59,601 bases of DNA from Candidatus Gastranaerophilales bacterium (lineage in GTDB: Bacteria > Cyanobacteriota > Vampirovibrionia > Gastranaerophilales > Gastranaerophilaceae), in NCBI GenBank assembly GCA_944323985.1, contig CALUUP010000001.1, positions 101,029 to 160,629 on the forward strand, given 5' to 3'. Shown piece after piece: positions 1-7,490 of the stretch (position 1 is its first letter; the number at the start of each line of letters is the position of its first letter). The position numbers and the translations under genes were made by a program. The notes under the pieces were generated by a model, which saw only the letters and a program-made list of their open reading frames with translations, searched no databases and was not told the origin of the DNA.

Positions 1-32
1 TGTTTAATCTCTTTTTTTTTTGTACTTATATA

Positions 33-70
33 AAAAAAATAACCTCCATAATTAACGGAGGTTATTTTTT
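33..70. terminator. Bidirectional terminator downstream of metK
   Basis: Perfect stem ATAACCTCC (39-47) with GGAGGTTAT (57-65), flanked by an A-run on the left and a T-run on the right. It can therefore end leftward metK transcription and also rightward transcription entering from outside the window. Confidence 0.9.
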
Positions 71-85
71 ATTTCATTTTACAAC

Positions 86-1357
86 TTAGCAAAGTGCACA
101 AGATTTATCTAATGACTTTTTTAACTCGTTGACCTTATCTAAATTTTCCCATGGTAAATTTAAATCTGTACGTCCTAAATGTCCATATGCAGCTAATTTT
201 TGGTAGAATTTACCACCATTTTTAGCCGGTAAATTTCTTAAATCAAAATTAGTAATAATTGCTGCAGGTCTTAGATCGAAATTCTTTCTTACTAGTTCAG
301 AAATTTCATCATCAGAAATTTTTCCAGTACCAAAAGTGTCAACAAAAATTGAAACAGGTTCAGCTACTCCAATAGCATATGCTAATTCGATTTCACATTT
401 TTCAGCAAGTCCAGCAGCTACAATATTTTTAGCAACATATCTAGCTGCGTAAGCTGCAGATCTATCAACTTTTGTAGGATCTTTTCCTGAAAAAGCACCG
501 CCACCGTGACGAGAATATCCACCATATGTATCTACGATAATTTTTCTACCTGTTAAACCTGTATCACCTTGTGGACCTCCAACAACAAATCTTCCTGATG
601 GATTAATTAAAATAATAGTATCTTTATCAGGTTTAATTGATTCATTTGCAAAAACGTGATCAATTACATATTTTCTCAAATCTTCATTTATAATGTTTTG
701 AACTTTTGAATTATCACTTACTCCATTAATTTCTGCAGAATGTTGAGTTGATAAAAGAACTGTGTGAATTCTTGAAGGTTTACCATCAACATACTCTACA
801 GTTACTTGAGATTTTCCATCAGGTCTTAAATATTTTAAAATACCTTCTTTTCTTACTTCAGCAAGTCTATATGATAATTTATGAGCTAAGCTGATAGGAA
901 GTGGCATTAATTCAGGTGTTTCATTACAAGCATATCCAAACATAATACCTTGATCACCGGCACCGATGTTTTCAGTTTCAGATCTAGATGTATCAGCATT
1001 TTCAGATCTTGTTTCAAAAGCTTTGTTAACACCACCAGCGATATCAACTGATTGTTCATCAATACTTGTTAACACTGCACAAGTATCACAATCGAAACCA
1101 CCACCAGCAGTACCTGAATATCCAATATTTCTAACAGTATTTCTTACAATTTGTGGGATATCTACGTAGCAATTAGATGTAATTTCTCCACAAACAAGAA
1201 CCATACCAGTTGTAGCAGTTGTTTCAGCAGCTACTCTAGATTGAGGGTCTTTTGATAAAAATTCATCTAATATTGCGTCTGAAATTTGGTCGCAAACTTT
1301 GTCTGGGTGTCCTTCAGTTACTGACTCTGAAGTAAATAAAAATTTTTTTGATGTCAT
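86..1357 (-). CDS. metK: S-adenosylmethionine synthetase
   Basis: Makes S-adenosylmethionine from methionine and ATP in the cytoplasm, with release of phosphate and pyrophosphate. The 423 residues are a little longer than the usual 385-400 but carry all family signatures: [11 protein letters not shown] at about 10-20, [12 protein letters not shown] at about 132-143 and the glycine-rich GGGAFSGKD loop at about 285-293, followed by [15 protein letters not shown]. The ATG at 1357 has a strong Shine-Dalgarno (TAAGGAG on the minus strand) seven bases upstream. The gene stands alone: a terminator follows it and a clear promoter plus structured leader precede it, so it is probably regulated on its own, perhaps by its product through the leader pseudoknot described separately. 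Confidence 0.98.
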   Translation of the reverse strand: MTSKKFLFTSESVTEGHPDKVCDQISDAILDEFLSKDPQSRVAAETTATTGMVLVCGEITSNCYVDIPQIVRNTVRNIGYSGTAGGGFDCDTCAVLTSIDEQSVDIAGGVNKAFETRSENADTSRSETENIGAGDQGIMFGYACNETPELMPLPISLAHKLSYRLAEVRKEGILKYLRPDGKSQVTVEYVDGKPSRIHTVLLSTQHSAEINGVSDNSKVQNIINEDLRKYVIDHVFANESIKPDKDTIILINPSGRFVVGGPQGDTGLTGRKIIVDTYGGYSRHGGGAFSGKDPTKVDRSAAYAARYVAKNIVAAGLAEKCEIELAYAIGVAEPVSIFVDTFGTGKISDDEISELVRKNFDLRPAAIITNFDLRNLPAKNGGKFYQKLAAYGHLGRTDLNLPWENLDKVNELKKSLDKSCALC

Positions 1358-1365
1358 TTTTTTCT

Positions 1366-1407
1366 CCTTAATTATTATTCCGGTAAGGTTTTTAATTCCG
1401 ACCCGGA
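1366..1407 (-). promoter_or_regulatory. H-type pseudoknot in the metK leader that covers the ribosome binding site
   Basis: Read on the minus strand, stem 1 is TCCGG (1407-1403) with CCGGA (1383-1379). Stem 2 is CCTTA (1388-1384), inside the loop of stem 1, with TAAGG (1370-1366), which is the metK Shine-Dalgarno. The two stems abut without a spacer, so they can stack coaxially, and the connecting loops are 14 and 8 bases. A pseudoknot sequestering the SD of metK is the logic of SAM-II-type and other translational SAM riboswitches. I cannot match the loop bases to a named SAM class, so ligand binding is inference. Confidence 0.6.
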
Positions 1408-1422
1408 TTGTACAATAGCAAT

Positions 1423-1451
1423 ATTGTAATATAATGAATTTTAAATTGCAA
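1423..1451 (-). promoter_or_regulatory. Sigma-70-type promoter of metK
   Basis: On the minus strand, TTGCAA (1451-1446) and TACAAT (1428-1423) are separated by exactly 17 bases. Initiation would fall near 1416, a few bases upstream of the pseudoknot, so the mRNA leader would be about 60 nt and consist almost entirely of that structure. A perfect dyad TACAATA/TATTGTA (1411-1428) overlaps the -10 region. Confidence 0.65.
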
Positions 1452-1508
1452 AAAATAAGATATAATTTATTAATATATGTAAAATAATTTTAAATCTTTA
1501 TAAACATA

Positions 1509-2543
1509 TTATAAATTTTTTAGATATTCTAATTTTTTTAATTTCTCTTCGTTTGTTCCGATTCCTGTTAATAGCATTGTAGATTGTTCATTTGTTTTTT
1601 CATCTTCTATGTTAAATTTGTTGTATAAAATTTCTGACAACTTATATCCGCTTAATCCATTTTTTTTAATTAGAATTTTAGTAATATCATCTCCATAAAA
1701 ATCTAAGTTTTTAAGTTGATTTCTTATTTCCTTAATGTTAGAAATTAATTCTTCAATTTTCTTTTTTCCTTTTTTTGAGGCTAAAAATCTAATATTTGCT
1801 TCTATTGACATTAACATAGGATATGATGGAGATGTTGTAGATATAAGTTTTAAAGCATTTTTTATATCTAAATCACAATTAGAATGCAGTATTGCAGTGG
1901 GATTCAATCCCCCAGCCGTTTTATGAAGTGATTGAATTGTAAAATCTGCATATTTTACTGCACTTTCCGGTAAATTTTCAGAGAATGGATATAAAGCTCC
2001 GTGAGCTTCGTCTACTATTAAAATAACATTGTGTTCTTTTGCAACTTTTGCAAAATTTTCAACATCTGATACAATGCCTTCATAAGTAGGTGATGTTATA
2101 ATTATTGCTTTTGGCTTGTTTTTTATTAATAAATTTTCAAAATCTTCTACTGATAATTTTTCATAAATTCCCCATTCATTGTTAAACGGTAAATCATATT
2201 CTAAAATTTCAGCTTTTGACAAAATTCCAGCATTTCTATGGCAAGGGTGAGCATTACTCCAAATTAAAAGTTTTTCTCCTAAGTTGCAACTAGCTAAAAC
2301 AGATGCTAAAATTCCACTAGTTGATCCATTTGTTAAAAAATGAGAAGATTTTGTACCATAAACTTTAGTCGCATATTCTTCTGCTTCTTTTAATCTTTCT
2401 TCTGGATTGTAGAAATCAACTTCTGAAATATCAGCTTTATACCATTGATAAAATTTGTGTAATATAAAAAATTTTCCGGAATGACTTGGTGTTGTAAAAA
2501 ATAATTTATTTGATTTCTTTTTTAATATTGATATTAAACTCAT
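1509..2543 (-). CDS. PLP-dependent Orn/Lys/Arg decarboxylase-family protein (short form)
   Basis: Fold-type I pyridoxal-phosphate enzyme resembling the core domain of ornithine/lysine/arginine decarboxylases. Visible features are NGSTSGILA at about 72-80 (phosphate-binding region), an aromatic/His cofactor region around SNAHPCHRNAG (96-106), the cofactor aspartate in VDEAHGALYP (177-186) and the Schiff-base lysine in SLHKTAGGLNP, about Lys208. At 344 residues it lacks the C-terminal domain found in the roughly 450-490-residue members, so substrate and even decarboxylase activity are uncertain. There is no good Shine-Dalgarno before the ATG at 2543. It is separated from metK by the metK promoter region and is probably transcribed alone. 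Confidence 0.75.
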   Translation of the reverse strand: MSLISILKKKSNKLFFTTPSHSGKFFILHKFYQWYKADISEVDFYNPEERLKEAEEYATKVYGTKSSHFLTNGSTSGILASVLASCNLGEKLLIWSNAHPCHRNAGILSKAEILEYDLPFNNEWGIYEKLSVEDFENLLIKNKPKAIIITSPTYEGIVSDVENFAKVAKEHNVILIVDEAHGALYPFSENLPESAVKYADFTIQSLHKTAGGLNPTAILHSNCDLDIKNALKLISTTSPSYPMLMSIEANIRFLASKKGKKKIEELISNIKEIRNQLKNLDFYGDDITKILIKKNGLSGYKLSEILYNKFNIEDEKTNEQSTMLLTGIGTNEEKLKKLEYLKNL

Positions 2544-2639
2544 AAAATAATATTATCAAAAAAACAAAATTTGATTAAGTGTATTTTTTACTATTTATAA
2601 ATCATTCTAAAGTATTACTATTATTTGCTTACAACCCTC

Positions 2640-2668
2640 TTGAGAATATATTAAGTGTATGATATAAT
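2640..2668 (+). promoter_or_regulatory. Sigma-70 promoter of the NAGPA-domain gene
   Basis: TTGAGA (2640-2645) and a perfect TATAAT (2663-2668) lie 17 bases apart. The implied transcript has a leader of about 165 nt before the gene at 2840. The rest of the 2544-2639 gap shows no further gene or structure. Confidence 0.75.
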
Positions 2669-2778
2669 AAAAGTAGAGGATAAAAAGTTCTTCGCAGTTT
2701 GAAAATTTAAGATTAATATATAGGGCAAAGTAAATAAATATGGAAATTTTTACTTAACAACCAAAAAGTTTACTCCCC

Positions 2779-2806
2779 AAGAGTGTTATAGCCCCACACC
2801 ACTCTT
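2779..2806 (+). promoter_or_regulatory. Hairpin in the leader of the NAGPA-domain gene
   Basis: AAGAGTG (2779-2785) pairs perfectly with CACTCTT (2800-2806) around a 14-base loop containing GCCCC. It lies about 34 bases before the start codon and is not followed by a U-run, so it is not a classical terminator. Its role is unknown. Confidence 0.35.
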
Positions 2807-2839
2807 TAATAAAAAAGGTATCCTGAAACTTAAAGACTA

Positions 2840-4078
2840 ATGGTGAGAGCTATGGATACACTAATACTACAAAGACCCCAATTAGAAAAAACTGCAACGA
2901 GTGCAGCAGGCATAGGAATTGCTATTTGTCTGCTATTATTTCCTAATTCTTTTTTATCAGCCAAAGATGTAAATATTGAAAACATAACAGGTTCAAGTCC
3001 CAATATAAATTATATTTTAGAAGGTCAAAAAAATATTGAAACAGCTTTTGAACAAGAAATTGTCAATAAATATCAAAATTCAAAAATTGTAGAAGTAGAA
3101 AAAGGTGTTAAACATGTCAGAATGATACGATTTTACAACAATAGACCGGTTAGGATAAATGTTATAGAGCTTTCTCAAGGTGTAAATGATAATTTAGTAA
3201 TAGAGCCTTCGATTGCATCAGATACATTAGCGAATCGATCTAAAATAGGAAAAATAGCTGAACGAGAAAATGCTATTGTTGCAATAAATGGAGGTTATTT
3301 TAAACCTCAAACCGGTGTTCCTCTCGGAACGTTGATGATTAATAAGAAAATATATACAGGTCCGGTTTATGACAGAGTTGCAATGGGAATATTTGATAAA
3401 AGTTATGATATGGCAAGAGTTCAGCTTAAAGCTTCTGTAGAAACAAATATAGGAGGGCTAAAAATTGATAATATCAATCAACCTAGAATGTTGTCGGTGC
3501 ATACAATTATTTATACAAAAGATTGGGGCGAAATTTCTCCGCCTTCTCCTCGGTATGGAAAACAAATAGTTGTCGAGGATGGAAAAATTGTTCGTATAAG
3601 TTATGGATCTAATAAAATACCTCAAAATGGATTTGTTATAGTTGGAGCAGAAAAAAATATAAATAAAATAATTAATGCAAAACGTGTTAGATTAGATATA
3701 AAAATTAGTCCTGAATGGAAAGACGTTAATCATATAATTAGTGGTGGTCCTTATTTAATAAAAAATGGCGAAATTTACGTTGATATGACTGCACAAAAAT
3801 TAGCTTCTATAGGTGGAAGAAATCCTAGAACGGCTATCGGATATACAAAAGATAATCATTTAATAATGCTAACAGCTGATGGAAGAGAAGGTGCTTCTAT
3901 TGGTTTGACACTTATGGAACTTGCTAATTTAATGAAAGAATTTGGATGTGTTAATGCAATGAATTTAGATGGTGGTGGCTCAACAGTAATGTATGTAAAT
4001 GGACAAGTCGTTAATAAACCTCCTGTTAGTGGAGGGATCCCGCTTTCTCATACTTTAACTGTCAAAAAAATTTCTTAA
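2840..4078 (+). CDS. Phosphodiester glycosidase (NAGPA/DUF2233) family exported protein
   Basis: The catalytic part belongs to the NAGPA (N-acetylglucosamine-1-phosphodiester alpha-N-acetylglucosaminidase) fold, which cleaves sugar-phosphodiester bonds and in bacteria is usually extracytoplasmic. Hallmarks are the NGGYF motif near residue 150 and the C-terminal MNLDGGGSTVMYVNGQ segment near 375-390. Residues 21-41 are hydrophobic and end in FLSA, consistent with a signal peptide or membrane anchor. Two ATGs are possible: 2840 has little Shine-Dalgarno, while 2852 has GGTGAGAG just upstream. It is a single-gene unit with its own promoter and a strong terminator. The natural substrate, perhaps a wall or capsule polymer, cannot be read from the sequence. 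Confidence 0.8.
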   Translation: MVRAMDTLILQRPQLEKTATSAAGIGIAICLLLFPNSFLSAKDVNIENITGSSPNINYILEGQKNIETAFEQEIVNKYQNSKIVEVEKGVKHVRMIRFYNNRPVRINVIELSQGVNDNLVIEPSIASDTLANRSKIGKIAERENAIVAINGGYFKPQTGVPLGTLMINKKIYTGPVYDRVAMGIFDKSYDMARVQLKASVETNIGGLKIDNINQPRMLSVHTIIYTKDWGEISPPSPRYGKQIVVEDGKIVRISYGSNKIPQNGFVIVGAEKNINKIINAKRVRLDIKISPEWKDVNHIISGGPYLIKNGEIYVDMTAQKLASIGGRNPRTAIGYTKDNHLIMLTADGREGASIGLTLMELANLMKEFGCVNAMNLDGGGSTVMYVNGQVVNKPPVSGGIPLSHTLTVKKIS

Positions 4079-4104
4079 TATTCGCTACTTCTACATAAAA
4101 ACTA

Positions 4105-4139
4105 CCCTCCTTTGAATTTACTAACAAAGGAGGGTTTGA
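4105..4139. terminator. Bidirectional terminator between convergent genes
   Basis: A perfect 10-bp stem CCCTCCTTTG (4105-4114) / CAAAGGAGGG (4125-4134) lies between the stop codons of two convergent genes. It has A-rich sequence on the left and a T-rich tail on the right, so it works in both directions. Confidence 0.9.
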
Positions 4140-4149
4140 GTTTTTATTA

Positions 4150-5433
4150 TTATTTATTATTTTGTGATTTAACCCATTCGTTAAGAATTTTTAAAGGAGC
4201 TCTTGTTATAGCGAGAGCCCAAGCTGGAATATTTTTAGTAATTACTCCAACGGCTCCAACGTTAGCCCCCTCTTCAATTGTTACAGGTGCAACAAGAACA
4301 GAATTTGAACCGATTTTTACATTATCCTTTATAATAGTTTTGCTTTTTTGTTTAGTTAAAGGGTTATAATTGGCTGTAATAGTTCCAGCTCCTATATTAA
4401 CATTTGAACCAATTTCAGAATCTCCTAAATATGTTAAATGGCAAGCGTTTGTATTAGATTTTATTGTAGTTTTTTTAACTTCTACAAAATTCCCAATTTT
4501 AACGTTATCTTCTAAAACTACCTCACCTCTTAAATGAGCAAAAGGACCTATTTTACAATTTTTACCGATTTTATTTTTACCATTAATATAGCAAGAAGGG
4601 TAAATGACAGTATCCCTATCAATTTCGGTTTCAGGGCTTATCCAAGTAGAATCAGGATCAATTATTGTAACGCCATTATCTAAGTGTTTTTGAATAGTTT
4701 TTTTGTTAAGAATTTTAGTTGCTTCAGCCAAATGTTGTTTAGAATTAATACCAAAAATTTCTTCGTTGTTTTTTAAAGTGTAAACATCAACATTAAGATT
4801 TTGTTCATTTGCCCATTTTATAATGTCTGTTAGGTAATATTCTCCTTGTGCATTGTTGGTTTTCAATTCTGAAAAAGCAGATTTAATTTTTTTCCAGTTT
4901 AAACAATAAATCCCTGCATTTATTTCTTTTATAGCTTTTTCTTCGGAATTGGCATCTTTTTCTTCAACAATAGAATCTAACTTGTTTTGAGAAGTTCTTT
5001 TAATTCTTCCATAATTAGTTGGATTTTCAAAAATTGCACTCATAACAGTTAAATCTGAATTCGTAGATTTATGATATTCAATAAATTCTTTTAGAGTTTC
5101 AGAAGTAATTAATGGAGTATCTCCACAAAGAATAATAACATCTCCACAATAATTCTCCAAATAAGGTAAAACCATACTAACCGCATGACCGGTACCTAAT
5201 TGTGGCGATTGTAAAACAGTCTTAGCATTAGAGTAATTATTGTTTATATATTCATTGACTCTTTCCGCCTGATGTCCTACGATTACAAAATTTTCATCGC
5301 ATAAATTCGTTTTATTTAATGCATCTAGTACATATCCAACAAGAGTTTTGTCAAAAATTGTATGCAAAACTTTTGGAGTTTCAGATTTCATACGAGTACC
5401 TTTTCCTGCAGCTAAAATAATAGATTTAATCAT
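4150..5433 (-). CDS. glmU: Bifunctional UDP-N-acetylglucosamine pyrophosphorylase / glucosamine-1-phosphate acetyltransferase
   Basis: Acetylates glucosamine-1-phosphate and then couples it to UTP to give UDP-GlcNAc, the precursor of peptidoglycan and lipopolysaccharide. The N-terminal uridylyltransferase begins with the nucleotide-binding LAAGKGTRMKSETPKVLH motif (about 7-24). The C-terminal half (about 245-420) is a left-handed beta-helix of hexapeptide repeats with the NIGAGTITANYN segment typical of GlmU. At 427 residues it is somewhat shorter than the common 450-460, with the loss at the C-terminal tail. The start at 5433 has AAGGGAG upstream. It is transcribed alone, convergent with the NAGPA gene. 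Confidence 0.97.
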   Translation of the reverse strand: MIKSIILAAGKGTRMKSETPKVLHTIFDKTLVGYVLDALNKTNLCDENFVIVGHQAERVNEYINNNYSNAKTVLQSPQLGTGHAVSMVLPYLENYCGDVIILCGDTPLITSETLKEFIEYHKSTNSDLTVMSAIFENPTNYGRIKRTSQNKLDSIVEEKDANSEEKAIKEINAGIYCLNWKKIKSAFSELKTNNAQGEYYLTDIIKWANEQNLNVDVYTLKNNEEIFGINSKQHLAEATKILNKKTIQKHLDNGVTIIDPDSTWISPETEIDRDTVIYPSCYINGKNKIGKNCKIGPFAHLRGEVVLEDNVKIGNFVEVKKTTIKSNTNACHLTYLGDSEIGSNVNIGAGTITANYNPLTKQKSKTIIKDNVKIGSNSVLVAPVTIEEGANVGAVGVITKNIPAWALAITRAPLKILNEWVKSQNNK

Positions 5434-5493
5434 AATTAATTCTCCCTTTATAAAATTGATTATAACAAGAAATTAAAAAATCTTCACAAATAT

Positions 5494-5522
5494 TTGCATT
5501 TTAATTTTGTTTATTTTACGAT
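5494..5522 (+). promoter_or_regulatory. Candidate promoter for the rpmG-secE-nusG-rplKA cluster
   Basis: TTGCAT (5494-5499) and TACGAT (5517-5522) are spaced by 17 bases and lie about 155 bases upstream of rpmG. It is the best match in the glmU-rpmG gap, although the -10 box is imperfect. The gap 5434-5677 otherwise holds the hairpin listed next and an AAGGG/CCCTT pairing (about 5595-5628). Confidence 0.4.
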
Positions 5523-5545
5523 AATCACATACGCCGATTTAAGAG

Positions 5546-5571
5546 AAGAATGTGTTGATCACATTCTTTTT
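5546..5571 (+). terminator. Terminator-like hairpin in the rpmG leader (possible attenuator)
   Basis: AAGAATGTG (5546-5554) pairs perfectly with CACATTCTT (5560-5568) around a 5-base loop and runs into TTTTT. No gene lies upstream on this strand, so it would act on the leader transcript started at about 5530. That points to attenuation or simple 5' structure rather than gene-end termination. Confidence 0.5.
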
Positions 5572-5677
5572 AAGAAATCAGGAGTAAAACAAAGGGTTTA
5601 TTAAAAGAAATACACTAGTTGGGCCCTTGAAAATAGCAAATAAATATTGAAAAGTAAAGATATAAAGGAAATTCAAA

Positions 5678-5845
5678 ATGGGTATCAAAGGTAAAAACGA
5701 CAGAATGGTAGTTCTAGCTTGTGAAGATTGTAAAGAAAGAAATTACACTACAGTAAAGAACAAGAAAAATATTAAGGACAGATTAGAATTAAGTAAATAT
5801 TGTCCAACTTGTAAGAAACATACAACTCACAAGGAAACAAAATAA
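5678..5845 (+). CDS. rpmG: 50S ribosomal protein L33
   Basis: A 55-residue large-subunit protein. It keeps four cysteines as two knuckles, CEDC near 15-18 and CPTC near 42-45, so this is the zinc-binding (C+) form of L33. The body has the usual [11 protein letters not shown] segment and a basic C-terminus. The ATG at 5678 follows an AAAGGAA Shine-Dalgarno. It is the first gene of a cluster continuing with tRNA-Trp, secE, nusG, rplK and rplA, an order conserved in many bacteria and linking ribosome, export and elongation functions. Confidence 0.95.
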   Translation: MGIKGKNDRMVVLACEDCKERNYTTVKNKKNIKDRLELSKYCPTCKKHTTHKETK

Positions 5846-5847
5846 CA

Positions 5848-5898
5848 GTGAACAGTGATAAGTGAATAGTGAGTAGAATTCTATTCACAATTCACTAG
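5848..5898 (+). repeat. Degenerate heptamer tandem repeat with inverted copy
   Basis: Four consecutive 7-base units GTGAACA, GTGATAA, GTGAATA and GTGAGTA (5848-5875) are followed by inverted copies. GTGAATAG (5862-5869) is perfectly complementary to CTATTCAC (5881-5888), so the RNA can fold into a hairpin between rpmG and tRNA-Trp. Similar GTGAAYA-type heptamer strings occur in intergenic regions of various bacteria. Here the string may help process the transcript or may be a mobile repeat remnant. Confidence 0.65.
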
Positions 5899-5902
5899 TC
5901 AG

Positions 5903-5975
5903 GCGTCCTTAGTTCAGTTGGTAGAACGTCGGTCTCCAAAACCGGATGTCGAGGGTTCGAGTCCTTCAGGGCGCG
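5903..5975 (+). tRNA. trnW: tRNA-Trp (anticodon CCA)
   Basis: A complete 73-nt cloverleaf. The acceptor stem is GCGTCCT/AGGGCGC with one G-U pair, the D stem GTTC/GAAC, the anticodon stem TCGGT/ACCGG with loop CTCCAAA, and the T arm GAGGG-TTCGAGT-CCTTC, with discriminator G. The CCA end is not encoded, so it depends on the tRNA nucleotidyltransferase (a candidate lies at 32343). It sits between rpmG and secE as in many bacteria. Confidence 0.97.
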
Positions 5976-6001
5976 ATTTATAAAAATAGGTGACAATTAA
6001 A

Positions 6002-6202
6002 ATGAATGATACATTAGAAAAAACAAAAAACAGTGTAGCTACTTATTTTAAAGGCGTAAGAACTGAGTGGGGCAAGATTACTTGGCCGGAAAAGCATCAG
6101 GTTGTTGTAGAAACATTTTTTGTAGTAGTGATTGTATTTGTATTTACAGTATTTATTTATGTAGTAGATATAATATTCAATGCTTTATTATCTAAGTTTT
6201 AA
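6002..6202 (+). CDS. secE: Preprotein translocase subunit SecE
   Basis: A small subunit of the SecYEG channel in the inner membrane. The 66 residues hold an amphipathic stretch with the typical EWGKITWPEKHQV motif (WGKITWP is the SecE signature) and one transmembrane helix at about 38-58. I place the start at ATG 6002, because AGGTGA (5988-5993) forms a good Shine-Dalgarno eight bases before it. The GTG at 5990 lies inside that signal. It is co-transcribed with nusG, the usual neighbour. Confidence 0.96.
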   Translation: MNDTLEKTKNSVATYFKGVRTEWGKITWPEKHQVVVETFFVVVIVFVFTVFIYVVDIIFNALLSKF

Positions 6203-6241
6203 TTGTAGAATTAGTGCATTACAACCATAAAGGGTAAAATA

Positions 6242-6853
6242 ATGACAGAAAAAGATGAAAATTTTATGGAAGAAGGTTTAGCTGAAGAAACTCAAGAAGT
6301 TGATAATGCTAAGTCTCCGGAAAAGAAAACTCAAAAGCGTTGGTACATTGTACATACATATTCAGGTTATGAAAACAAAGTAAAAAGTAACTTGGAAAAA
6401 CGTATTGAATATATGAATATGGCCGATAAAATATTTAGAGTAGAAGTTCCTCAAAAGACAGTTACTCAGATAAAAGGCGGAAGAAAACAAGAAAAAGAAG
6501 AAAAAATCTTCCCAGGGTATGTTTTAGTTGAAATGATTATGGATGAAGATAGTTGGTATGTAGTACGTCATACCGCTGGTGTAACTAAGTTCGTAGGATC
6601 AGCTAAAAAACCTATTCCGGCAAAAGAAAGTGAAATTAAGAAAATTATTCATCGTTCAACAGCTCAAACTCAAAAGATTGAAATGGACGTTAAGGTTGGT
6701 GAAAAAGTTAGAATCATATCTGGTCCGTTTGCAGAGTTTGTTGGTGATATTACAGAAGTTTATCCTGATAAAGCAAAATTAAGAGCAATGGTTTCTATTT
6801 TTGGTAGAGAAACTCCTGTAGAGTTAGAATATAAGCAAATTCAAAAATTATAG
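6242..6853 (+). CDS. nusG: Transcription termination/antitermination protein NusG
   Basis: Binds RNA polymerase and couples elongation to Rho or the ribosome. The NGN domain spans about 33-140, beginning WYIVHTYSGYE and containing FPGYVLVEM. A KOW domain follows at about 148-203, with VRIISGPFAEFVGDITEV. The first 30 residues are an acidic extension rich in Glu that is not part of the core fold. The start at 6242 has AAGGG upstream. It lies directly after secE and before rplK. Confidence 0.97.
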   Translation: MTEKDENFMEEGLAEETQEVDNAKSPEKKTQKRWYIVHTYSGYENKVKSNLEKRIEYMNMADKIFRVEVPQKTVTQIKGGRKQEKEEKIFPGYVLVEMIMDEDSWYVVRHTAGVTKFVGSAKKPIPAKESEIKKIIHRSTAQTQKIEMDVKVGEKVRIISGPFAEFVGDITEVYPDKAKLRAMVSIFGRETPVELEYKQIQKL

Positions 6854-6923
6854 GGAGTAAATAAAGGATTAAGATGTAAGTCTTGGTTTTAAAATTTATT
6901 TCCAACAAAGATAATACAAATAA

Positions 6924-6955
6924 CGTGGAAGGGGATGCCCCCCGTTTGTACCACG
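6924..6955 (+). promoter_or_regulatory. Structured leader of rplK (matches the rplA leader)
   Basis: Outer stem CGTGG (6924-6928)/CCACG (6951-6955); a 5' AA bulge; inner stem GGGG (6931-6934)/CCCC (6938-6941); a 3' internal loop of about 9 bases. AAAGGAG, the rplK Shine-Dalgarno, follows immediately. The same architecture with compensatory base changes precedes rplA. A helix-loop-helix next to the SD fits the known autogenous control of the L11 operon by ribosomal protein L1, but the loop bases have not been compared with the 23S rRNA target. Confidence 0.65.
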
Positions 6956-6970
6956 AAAGGAGAACACAAA

Positions 6971-7399
6971 ATGGCAAAAAAAGTAGTAGGAAAAATTAAA
7001 CTGCAAATCCAAGCAGGTAAAGCAAATCCATCACCTCCAGTTGGTCCGGCTTTAGGTCAACACGGTGTAAACATTATGGATTTTTGTAAACAGTTCAACG
7101 CAAGAACTGAATCACAAGCTGGTTATATTATACCTGTAGTTATTGATGTTTACGAAGATAGAAGTTTTACATTTGTAACTAAATCACCTCCAGCACCTGT
7201 TTTAATTAAAAAGGCATTAAATATCCCTAAAGGTTCTGCAGTGCCTAATAAAACTAAAGTTGGTGAAATTACTCAAGCTCAATTAGAAGAAATTGCTAAA
7301 ATTAAAATGAATGATTTAAATGCAACAACTATGGAAGCTGCAGTAGAAATGATTAAAGGCTCTTGCAGAGCAATGGGCGTTACTGTTAAAGAGGGATAA
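6971..7399 (+). CDS. rplK: 50S ribosomal protein L11
   Basis: Part of the GTPase-associated stalk base of the large subunit. The 142 residues match full length. The N-terminal domain carries the proline-rich switch region [19 protein letters not shown], and the C-terminal rRNA-binding domain includes the KTKVGEIT and [17 protein letters not shown] segments. The start is ATG 6971, preceded by AAAGGAG; an upstream in-frame ATG at 6935 would begin inside the leader hairpin. It precedes rplA. Confidence 0.98.
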   Translation: MAKKVVGKIKLQIQAGKANPSPPVGPALGQHGVNIMDFCKQFNARTESQAGYIIPVVIDVYEDRSFTFVTKSPPAPVLIKKALNIPKGSAVPNKTKVGEITQAQLEEIAKIKMNDLNATTMEAAVEMIKGSCRAMGVTVKEG

Positions 7400-7445
7400 A
7401 TAAAACCTCGTTTATTGTAAACACCATAAGATTGAATATACAAAA

Positions 7446-7477
7446 TATGGAAGGACTAAGTGTCCGCTAATACCATG
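7446..7477 (+). promoter_or_regulatory. Structured leader of rplA (matches the rplK leader)
   Basis: Outer stem TATGG (7446-7450)/CCATG (7473-7477); 5' AA bulge; inner stem GGAC (7453-7456)/GTCC (7462-7465); 3' internal loop GCTAATA. AAAGGA, the rplA Shine-Dalgarno, follows directly. Relative to the rplK leader, two outer and two inner pairs differ while pairing is kept (one outer pair becomes G-U). That pattern is strong evidence for selection on structure. Confidence 0.65.
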
Positions 7478-7490
7478 AAAGGATAAAACA

